The translations under genes and the position numbers were made by a program. A stretch of 36,080 bases of DNA. It comes from Actinomycetota bacterium (GTDB taxonomy: Bacteria > Actinomycetota > Actinomycetes > Actinomycetales > Microbacteriaceae). Location of the stretch: assembly GCA_005778835.1 (NCBI GenBank), contig SXMG01000007.1:1-36080 (forward strand), read 5' to 3'. Shown here one piece after another: positions 7,846-14,252 of the stretch. The first letter of the stretch is position 1; each line of letters starts with the position of its first letter. The notes beneath the pieces were generated by a model that was given only the letters and a program-made list of their open reading frames with translations, searched no databases and was not told where the DNA came from.

Positions 7846-9036
7846 GTGAGCGATGCCGAGGCAGTGCACCCTGCGGCCGATGACGTCGTCGACCTGCTGG
7901 CGCAGCTGGTCGCCATCGACTCGGTCAACAGCGACCTCGTGGCCGGCGCAGCGGGCGAATCCGCGATCGCCGACTGGTGCGCCGAGTGGCTGGCCGACCG
8001 CGGGTTCGAGGTGACGCGCCTCGAGGGCCGCCCCGGGCATCCCTCGATCGTCGCGATCGCGCGTGCCCCCGGCGCCGGCCCCGTGCTCATGCTCAACGGG
8101 CATCTCGACACCGTGGGTGTCGAGGGCTACGACGGCGACCGGTTCTCGGGGCGCATCGACGACGGGCGCCTGCACGGTCGAGGGTCGTTCGACACCAAGA
8201 GCGGCGTCGCGGCGGCCATGGTCGCGGCAGCGCGCGCCCATGCTGAGGGCGCACTGCGGGGCGACCTCGTGCTGACTCTCGTCGCCGACGAGGAGTTCGG
8301 CAGCACCGGCACCGTCGAGACCCTCGCCCACCTGGCCGAGGCAGGCATCGTGCCGAGCGCTGCCATCGTGCTCGAGCCCTCGGCCCTCGAGCTGACCGTG
8401 GCGCACCGCGGCTTCGCATGGTTCGAGGTCGAGTTCACGGGGCTCGCGGCCCACGGGTCTATGCCCGAGCAGGGAGTCGACGCCATTGCGGCCGCTGCGG
8501 CCCTTCTGCGGGACCTCGACGACCTTCGCCAGCGGCTGCAGCAGTCTGAGCCGCATGCACTGCTCGGGCACGGCACGGTGCGGGTGTCGACCATCGAGGG
8601 CGGGACTGACGCCGCGACGGTCGCCGATCGCTGCGTGCTCACCGTCGAGCGCCGCACGCTGCCCGACGACGATCTCGATGAGGTCGAGAGCCAGCTGCGC
8701 GAGCTCGTCGAGCGCGCTGCGAGCACGGTGCCCGGCGCCCGCGGAGTGGTCCACCGCCTCGTCGCGCGAGCGGCCTTCGCTGCCGACCCGACGAGTGCGA
8801 TCGTGACGACGCTCGCCGCACAGGTCGAGAAGGTGCTCGGCAGACCCGCGCGCCTGCGCGGCGAGCCGTTCTGGACCGATGCCCGGCTCGTGCACGAGGC
8901 GGGCATCGCGTGCGTCGTCATCGGTGCCGATGGCGGGGGAGCGCATGCCGACACCGAGTGGGCCGACTGCGCGTCGGTGCGTGCGCTCGAAGCGGTGCTG
9001 CACGGTGTGATGACATCGAGCGGGGTCTCCCCCTGA
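7846..9036 (+). CDS. M20-family metallopeptidase/deacylase (ArgE/DapE/CPG2-like)
   Basis: A 396-residue dinuclear zinc hydrolase of the M20 family, which cleaves amide bonds of N-acyl amino acids or small peptides in the cytoplasm. Metal- and base-bearing motifs are in order: NGHLDTVG (His and Asp), RGSFDTKSGVAAAM (bridging Asp), DEEFGSTGT (catalytic Glu pair), EPSALELTVAHRGFAWFEVEFTG leading into the dimerisation domain, and a late GADGGGAHADTEW containing the last metal His. The GTG at 7846 is the best start, giving a normal N terminus (DDVVDLLAQLVAIDSVN). The substrate is not predictable; neither arginine nor lysine biosynthesis genes are nearby. Confidence 0.87.
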   Translation: MSDAEAVHPAADDVVDLLAQLVAIDSVNSDLVAGAAGESAIADWCAEWLADRGFEVTRLEGRPGHPSIVAIARAPGAGPVLMLNGHLDTVGVEGYDGDRFSGRIDDGRLHGRGSFDTKSGVAAAMVAAARAHAEGALRGDLVLTLVADEEFGSTGTVETLAHLAEAGIVPSAAIVLEPSALELTVAHRGFAWFEVEFTGLAAHGSMPEQGVDAIAAAAALLRDLDDLRQRLQQSEPHALLGHGTVRVSTIEGGTDAATVADRCVLTVERRTLPDDDLDEVESQLRELVERAASTVPGARGVVHRLVARAAFAADPTSAIVTTLAAQVEKVLGRPARLRGEPFWTDARLVHEAGIACVVIGADGGGAHADTEWADCASVRALEAVLHGVMTSSGVSP

Positions 9037-9060
9037 GGGCGTGCTTCACGGCGCTCGCGC

Positions 9061-9079
9061 GGCACCATAAACTGGTGCC
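9061..9079 (+). promoter_or_regulatory. Dyad over the -10 region of the aldehyde dehydrogenase operon
   Basis: GGCACC (9061-9066) and GGTGCC (9074-9079) form a perfect inverted repeat with a 7-nt centre ATAAACT. The centre overlaps TAAACT (9068-9073), a plausible -10 box. Binding of a regulator here would block RNA polymerase. The resulting leader of about 75 nt carries an AGGAG site, unlike the leaderless neighbours. Confidence 0.45.
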
Positions 9080-9154
9080 CACGGGAGCACCGCCGCCACC
9101 GTCTCGCCCACCGGCGCGATGCGAGGTGCCCAGCGCGAATCCACGAGGAGCCTC

Positions 9155-10525
9155 ATGAGCAAGTACGCAGTGACCAACCCCGCGACCGGGGAGACGATCA
9201 CCACGTATCCGACGGCGACCGACGCCGAGATCGCCGCCGCCGTCGACGGAGCCGACAAGGCCTACCGCGAGTGGGCCCGCACGACCACGGTCGAGCAGCG
9301 CGCCGCGCTCATCGCGAAGGTCGCCGACCTGCACCGCGAGCGCCGGCAGCACCTCGCCGAGACCATCGTGCGCGAGATGGGCAAGCCCATCGGCGATGCG
9401 CTGGGCGAGGTCGACTTCTCGGCCGACATCTACCAGTACTACGCCGACAACGGCCCCGCGCTGCTGAAGGACGAGCCGATCGAGCTCGCCGAGGGCAGTG
9501 AGGGCTCGGCCTTCATCCGCAAGAGCCCCATGGGTGTGCTCATCGGCATCATGCCCTGGAACTTCCCGTACTACCAGGTGGCCCGCTTCGCCGGACCGAA
9601 CCTGATTCTCGGCAACACCATCCTGCTCAAGCACGCCGCGCAGTGCCCCGCGTCGGCCGAGGCGATCCATCAGATCTTCGCCGACGCCGGGTTCCCGGTC
9701 GGTGCGTACACGAACCTCTACGCGACGACCGATCAGATCGCCACGATGATCGCCGACCCGCGCGTGCAGGGCGTCTCGCTCACCGGCTCCGAGCGTGCCG
9801 GCGCGGCCGTTGCCGAGCAGGCCGGGCGGCACCTCAAGAAGGTCGTGCTCGAGCTCGGCGGCAGCGACCCCTTCATCCTGCTCAGCACCGACGACCTCGA
9901 CGCGACGGTCGAGATGGCGACGAACGCCCGCCTCGACAACAGCGGCCAGTCGTGCAACGGCGCCAAGCGCTTCATCGTCATCGACGACCTCTACGACGCC
10001 TTCCTCGAGAAGTTCGTCGCGCAGATGTCGAGCACCCAGGCGAGCGACCCGATGGTCGAGGGCGGCGCCTACGGCCCGCTGTCGTCGTCGTCGGCCGCTG
10101 AGGGGCTCGAAGACCAGGTGAAGCGCGCCGTCTCGGGCGGTGCGACCGTGCTCACGGGTGGCACGCGCGACGGCAACTTCTTCTCGTCGACCGTGCTCGC
10201 CGACGTGAAGCCGGGCAACGACGCCTACTACGAAGAGTTCTTCGGGCCCGTCGCACAGGTGTTCAAGGTCGCGAACGAGGCCGAGGCCGTGCAGCTGGCC
10301 AACGACACGCCGTTCGGTCTGGGCTCGTACCTCTTCACGACCGACGCCGAGCAGGCGGCGCGGGTCGCCGACCAGATCGAGGCCGGCATGGTCTACGTCA
10401 ACTGCGTGCTCGCCGACAGCCCCGAACTGCCCTTCGGCGGCATCAAGCGCTCCGGCTCGGGCCGCGAGCTCGGCACGCTCGGCATCGACGAGTTCGTCAA
10501 CAAGAAGATGATCCGCATCGCCTGA
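9155..10525 (+). CDS. NAD(P)-dependent aldehyde dehydrogenase, succinate-semialdehyde type
   Basis: A 456-residue class of aldehyde dehydrogenase that resembles short succinate-semialdehyde dehydrogenases (GabD1-like). These oxidise succinate semialdehyde to succinate, for example in GABA use. It has GIMPWNFPYYQVARF in the cofactor domain, LELGGSDPFI with general-base Glu233, and NSGQSCNGAKRF with nucleophile Cys267; their 34-residue spacing is normal. PFGGIKRSGSGRELG near the C terminus is typical. ATG 9155 is preferred to an in-frame ATG at 9119 because AGGAG lies 5 nt upstream. The stop overlaps the next gene's start by 1 nt (TGATG), so both are translated together. Substrate assignment is from family resemblance. 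Confidence 0.9.
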   Translation: MSKYAVTNPATGETITTYPTATDAEIAAAVDGADKAYREWARTTTVEQRAALIAKVADLHRERRQHLAETIVREMGKPIGDALGEVDFSADIYQYYADNGPALLKDEPIELAEGSEGSAFIRKSPMGVLIGIMPWNFPYYQVARFAGPNLILGNTILLKHAAQCPASAEAIHQIFADAGFPVGAYTNLYATTDQIATMIADPRVQGVSLTGSERAGAAVAEQAGRHLKKVVLELGGSDPFILLSTDDLDATVEMATNARLDNSGQSCNGAKRFIVIDDLYDAFLEKFVAQMSSTQASDPMVEGGAYGPLSSSSAAEGLEDQVKRAVSGGATVLTGGTRDGNFFSSTVLADVKPGNDAYYEEFFGPVAQVFKVANEAEAVQLANDTPFGLGSYLFTTDAEQAARVADQIEAGMVYVNCVLADSPELPFGGIKRSGSGRELGTLGIDEFVNKKMIRIA

Positions 10526-11241
10526 TGCTCCGCTTCGACGAGCTCGCCCATGAGCAGACGCCCATGGGCGAGCTCTCGTTGCGCCGACGTCACGAGCCCG
10601 TCGTCGGCGTCGATGTCTACGAGGTCAAGCTCGGCGACGAGTACCTCATGTCGAGCCTCTTCACCGTGGCCGAAGAAGAGCTCGCCCGACTCGGCTTGGC
10701 GGCCGTGGCCAGCGAGGGACCGCTGAGCGTCGTCGTCGGCGGGCTCGGGCTCGGCTACACGGCCGTGACCGCGCTCGACGACCCCCGCGTCGGCTCGCTC
10801 GCGGTCGTCGATGCCCTGCCCGAGGTCATCGGCTGGCATGACCGTCGACTGCTGCCGGTGAGCGACCGACTCATGGATGATCCCCGCACGACTCTCGTGC
10901 ACGCCGACTTCTTCGCCGTCATGCGGGGCGAGCCGGGCGCCCACGATGCCATCGCACACGACCTTGACGCGATTCTGCTCGACGTCGACCACACGCCGAC
11001 GTTCACGCTCAACGCCAGCCACGCCGATCTGTATACCGTCGAGGGCATGCGTCGACTCGCTCGCCACCTCGTGCCGGAGGGCGTGTTCGCGCTCTGGTCA
11101 GACGACCCGCCCGCCGAGTCGTTCCTCGCGGTGCTGCGCGAGGTGTTCGCGACCGTCGAGGGGCACACCGTCGAGTTCGCGAACCCGCTCACCGAGGGCG
11201 TCTCGCGCAACGGTGTGTACGTGGCCGTGCTGGGCGGCTAG
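10525..11241 (+). CDS. Spermidine-synthase-like SAM-fold protein
   Basis: A 238-residue protein with the Rossmann fold of the spermidine synthase/SAM methyltransferase superfamily: VVVGGLGLGYTA (about 71-82) is the glycine-rich nucleotide loop. It is followed by LDAILLDVDHTP and a C-terminal FALWSDDPPAESFLAVLREVF. Polyamine synthases transfer aminopropyl groups from decarboxylated SAM, but stand-alone actinobacterial homologues of this size are not proven to do so. It is translationally coupled to the aldehyde dehydrogenase, which could hint at polyamine or GABA metabolism (inference). A perfect 13-bp inverted repeat covers codons 6-17. Translation could instead begin at Met14 (10564), inside the right arm. 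Its stop overlaps the convergent flavoprotein gene by 4 nt. Confidence 0.75.
   Translation: MLRFDELAHEQTPMGELSLRRRHEPVVGVDVYEVKLGDEYLMSSLFTVAEEELARLGLAAVASEGPLSVVVGGLGLGYTAVTALDDPRVGSLAVVDALPEVIGWHDRRLLPVSDRLMDDPRTTLVHADFFAVMRGEPGAHDAIAHDLDAILLDVDHTPTFTLNASHADLYTVEGMRRLARHLVPEGVFALWSDDPPAESFLAVLREVFATVEGHTVEFANPLTEGVSRNGVYVAVLGG
10540..10575 (+). repeat. Perfect 13-bp inverted repeat at the 5' end of the spermidine-synthase-like gene
   Basis: Arms GAGCTCGCCCATG (10540-10552) and CATGGGCGAGCTC (10563-10575) match perfectly with a 10-nt spacer. In RNA this is a very stable hairpin starting 15 nt after the first start codon. The right arm contains the alternative ATG at 10564. Confidence 0.7.
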
Positions 11242-12593
11242 AAGACCTTGCCGGGGTTGAGAATGCCCCGCGGGTCGAACGCGGCCTTGATGCGCTGCTG
11301 CAGCGCGACCTGCTCATCGCCGAGCTCATCGGCGAGCCAGCGGCGCTTGAGGGTGCCGATGCCGTGCTCGCCCGTGAGCGTACCCCCGAGCTCGAGCGCC
11401 GCTTCGAACAGCTCGCCCGCTGCAGACCAGATGACCTCGGGCACCTCGTCGCCCGTGTAGATCAGGTTCGGGTGCAGGTTGCCGTCGCCCGCGTGCGCCA
11501 CGGTCGGAATCGGAACGCCATAGCGCTCGCTGATGCGACGGATGGCGGTGAACATCGCGACGAGCTGCGAACGCGGCACAGCGATGTCTTCGATGAGCAC
11601 CTGGCCCAGGGCCTCCATGGCGGGATGCATCGCGCGGCGCACGGCGAGCATCCGTTCGCCCTCGTCGGGGTCGGTCGTCATGGTCGCCGCACCGCCGAGG
11701 CTCGTGATGATGCTCAGCGCGGCGTGAGCCTCGGCCTCGGCAGCGTCGCCGTCGGTCTGCACGAGCAGATGGGCGCTGCCGGGCGAGAGATCCTTCAGGC
11801 CGAGATGCCGCAGGATGCTCGCCAGGGCCAGCGGATCGACGAGCTCCATCGCGGCGGGGCGGAGGCGGGCCGCGGTGATCGCCGCCGACGCTTCAGCAGC
11901 CTGTTCGATCGTCGAGAAGTAGGCACCGATGGTCGCCACGTCGCCGGTCGGCACGGGTGTCAGCTTGAGCGTGGCGCCCACGATGACGCCGAGCGTGCCT
12001 TCCGAGCCGATCATGAGGGCCGTGAGGTCGAGACCGGTGACGCCCTTGATCGTGCGATGCCCCAGCCGCATGAGCGACCCGTCGGCGAGCACCACCTCGA
12101 GCCCGAGCACGGCCTCGCGGGTCACGCCGTACTTGGCGCACAGCAGCCCGCCGGCATTCGTCGCGATGTTGCCGCCGACGGTCGAGATCTCGCGGCTCGC
12201 CGGGTCGGGTGCCCAGCGCAGCCCGAGCGGTTCGAGCGTGCGATTGAGGTCGGCATTGAGGATGCCCGGCTCGACCACGGCGACCTGATCGGCTTCGTCG
12301 ATCTCGAGCACGCGGGTCATGGCCGCCGTCGAGAGCACGAGCTCGCCGCCGCTCGCCATAGCGCCGCCCGTGAGCCCGGTGCCGGCACCACGGGGCACGA
12401 CGGGGATGCGGTGCTCGTGGGCGATGCGAAGGACGGCCTGCACTTGGTCGATGCTGCGCGCGGTCACGACGGCGAGCGGTGGCGCAGCAGTGCGCTGGCC
12501 CGACTTGTCGCTGCGAGCTGTCTCGAGCACGGTCGCGTCGGTCGACAGGGCGTCACCCACGGCGGCCCGCAGCAGGGCGATGACGTCGGTCAT
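11238..12593 (-). CDS. FAD-binding oxidoreductase, glycolate oxidase GlcD/D-lactate dehydrogenase type
   Basis: A 451-residue flavoprotein of the FAD_binding_4 (PCMH) family, which oxidises D-2-hydroxy acids such as glycolate or D-lactate. FAD-binding segments are PRGAGTGLTGGA, VEPGILNADLN, and STVGGNIATNAGGLLCAKYG. The C-terminal FAD-oxidase domain shows AHAGDGNLHPNLI and GGTLTGEHGIGTLKRRWL, both hallmark motifs. No GlcE or Fe-S GlcF subunit is next to it, so it may act as a single-subunit enzyme. It is the last gene of a three-gene operon: its ATG overlaps the stop of the nucleoside hydrolase (ATGA). The exact substrate is unknown. Confidence 0.88.
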   Translation of the reverse strand: MTDVIALLRAAVGDALSTDATVLETARSDKSGQRTAAPPLAVVTARSIDQVQAVLRIAHEHRIPVVPRGAGTGLTGGAMASGGELVLSTAAMTRVLEIDEADQVAVVEPGILNADLNRTLEPLGLRWAPDPASREISTVGGNIATNAGGLLCAKYGVTREAVLGLEVVLADGSLMRLGHRTIKGVTGLDLTALMIGSEGTLGVIVGATLKLTPVPTGDVATIGAYFSTIEQAAEASAAITAARLRPAAMELVDPLALASILRHLGLKDLSPGSAHLLVQTDGDAAEAEAHAALSIITSLGGAATMTTDPDEGERMLAVRRAMHPAMEALGQVLIEDIAVPRSQLVAMFTAIRRISERYGVPIPTVAHAGDGNLHPNLIYTGDEVPEVIWSAAGELFEAALELGGTLTGEHGIGTLKRRWLADELGDEQVALQQRIKAAFDPRGILNPGKVF

Positions 12594-13561
12594 GCGGGGG
12601 CGGTCGCACCGAGGAGGGCATCGAGGAACAGCCGGCGGTACGGCTCAGCATCGACGTCGAGCACGACGGTCGCGGGCGGAACCGCGCGCGCGGTCGTGAT
12701 GTCGGCGCCGACCATGGTGCGCAGGTCGACCACGGTCTGCCCGCGGGTCGGGCCCGGGGTGAGCGCCACCTCGACGGGCGCGAGACGCGTCACGAGCGGG
12801 CTCGGGTCGATGGCGGCGCAGACGGCACCGGCGTCGCCGATCGCGACCCGATCGTCGGCTACGCGGTCCTCGGTCGCGTCGATGCCGATCAGGTGGGTCA
12901 GCAGCGCGCCCGCGAGTCGCGGCGCGGGGTCATCGGCGTCGGCCAGTCGACGTGCGTCGTCGTGCGTGACAGAGACGCGGTAGAACGGCTCGAGACCGTA
13001 CATGAGCACGTCGAGCCCCTCGCTGAGCACGATCGCCGCGGCTTCGGGGTCGTGCCACACGTTGAACTCGGCGGCGGCTGTCGCATTGCCCGATCCGACG
13101 GCACCGCCCATCATGACGACGCGCGCGATGCGGTCGGTCACCTCGGGGTGCAGGCGCAGCAGCATCGCGATGTTCGTGAGCGGTGCGAGGCTGATGATCG
13201 TCACGGGTTCAGCGCTGTCGGCGAGGGTGCGTCGCAGCAGCTCGACGGCGTGACCCTGCTCGGGTCTTTGGGCAGAGCGCGGCAGGTTGAGGTCGGCGAG
13301 ACCGTCGGCGCCGTGGATGGCGACCGCGTGCTGGGGCGCCTCGAGCAGAGGTCGGTGCGCCCCGGCGGCGACGGGGATGTCGCCGGGACCGGCCGCATCC
13401 AGAACCCTCAGGGTGTTCTCCACGACCTGGGCGAGCGGGGCGTTGCCGCCCGTGCAGGTGATCGCCCGAACGTCGAGTGCGGGGTGCCGCACGGCGAGCA
13501 GGATCGCGAGAGCATCGTCGACCCCCGTGTCGACGTCGAGAATCACGGGTTGCGCGGTCAT
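12590..13561 (-). CDS. Inosine-uridine-preferring nucleoside N-ribohydrolase family protein
   Basis: A 323-residue nucleoside hydrolase, which splits ribonucleosides into base and ribose for salvage. The calcium-binding N-terminal motif is VILDVDTGVDDALAILLAV. The middle region APLTNIAMLLRLHP, VVMMGGAVGSGN and AAAEFNVWHDPEAA is canonical. The C-terminal motif, normally HDPxA with an active-site His, reads GDAGA here: the metal-binding Asp is kept but the His is replaced by Gly. The ATG at 13561 overlaps the stop of the upstream membrane protein (ATGA), and the gene is similarly coupled to the flavoprotein downstream. Open frame further upstream belongs to the membrane protein's other frame and is not part of this gene. 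Confidence 0.9.
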   Translation of the reverse strand: MTAQPVILDVDTGVDDALAILLAVRHPALDVRAITCTGGNAPLAQVVENTLRVLDAAGPGDIPVAAGAHRPLLEAPQHAVAIHGADGLADLNLPRSAQRPEQGHAVELLRRTLADSAEPVTIISLAPLTNIAMLLRLHPEVTDRIARVVMMGGAVGSGNATAAAEFNVWHDPEAAAIVLSEGLDVLMYGLEPFYRVSVTHDDARRLADADDPAPRLAGALLTHLIGIDATEDRVADDRVAIGDAGAVCAAIDPSPLVTRLAPVEVALTPGPTRGQTVVDLRTMVGADITTARAVPPATVVLDVDAEPYRRLFLDALLGATAPA

Positions 13562-14229
13562 CGGTTGCGGGTGCGGTCGGCGAACCAGAACAGCGCGGCG
13601 ACCATGATGAGCGTGGCGGCGATCAGCAGCCCGGTCGTCGGGTCGAACTCGACGTACCGCGACACGGCCCCGGGCGGCACGGGCGACCCGGCGAGGCCGA
13701 CGCGCAGCGAGCCGAGCGCGACACCGGCCCCCACCACGGCGAAGCCGAGCGCGACGCCCGTCAGGGTGATGCCGGCGTCGGTGCCGCGAGCGAGGCGACG
13801 CACGCGCGTGCGGGTGAAGCCGATGGCGGCCGCGGTCACGACGAGAAAACCGGTGGTGAAGGGCTCGAGCAGCGCTTCGATCCACGACTGCCCGAGCACG
13901 AGCACACGGAACAGCAGCGAGATGATGACCGCGACGACCCCGGCGAGCGCCACCCAGCGGAAGCGCTGATCGATGGTCTGCCAGCGGAACACGCTCAGCA
14001 GCACCGCGGCAGCAGCGAACCAGAGCACCGGAGCGACATCGACGAACAGCAGAGCGAGCTCGCCCGGCCGGTTGAAGACCGTGTCGCCGATGCCGAACTG
14101 GAAGGCCAGAGCCATGAGCGCCGTCGCGACGAGCGCGGCCAGCAGCAGGGTGCGCGAGACCGAGCCCGATCGGGTCGGCATTCCTGCGACGGGAATCTCG
14201 TCGGCTGCCGCGCCGTCTGCCTCGCTCAT
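13558..14229 (-). CDS. Six-helix integral membrane protein of unknown function
   Basis: I do not recognise this 223-residue protein. After a hydrophilic N terminus of about 25 residues it shows six probable membrane helices: starting near LLLAALVATALMALAF, LALLFVDVAPVLWFAAAAVLL, WVALAGVVAVIISLLF, FTTGFLVVTAAAIGF, ITLTGVALGFAVVGAGVALG and LLIAATLIMVAALFWF. It ends with a basic tail (DRTRNR). It heads an operon with the nucleoside hydrolase and flavoprotein through 4-nt overlaps, which suggests co-expression; whether it transports nucleosides is speculation, since it matches no transporter family I know. Confidence 0.7.
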   Translation of the reverse strand: MSEADGAAADEIPVAGMPTRSGSVSRTLLLAALVATALMALAFQFGIGDTVFNRPGELALLFVDVAPVLWFAAAAVLLSVFRWQTIDQRFRWVALAGVVAVIISLLFRVLVLGQSWIEALLEPFTTGFLVVTAAAIGFTRTRVRRLARGTDAGITLTGVALGFAVVGAGVALGSLRVGLAGSPVPPGAVSRYVEFDPTTGLLIAATLIMVAALFWFADRTRNR

Positions 14230-14241
14230 GCCCCGATGCTA
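14230..14241 (-). promoter_or_regulatory. Leaderless-type -10 box of the membrane protein-iunH operon
   Basis: Minus-strand TAGCAT (14241-14236), then CGGGGC, then ATG at 14229. It lies between this start and the stop of the upstream reductase. Confidence 0.55.
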
Positions 14242-14252
14242 GATCACCCGCA

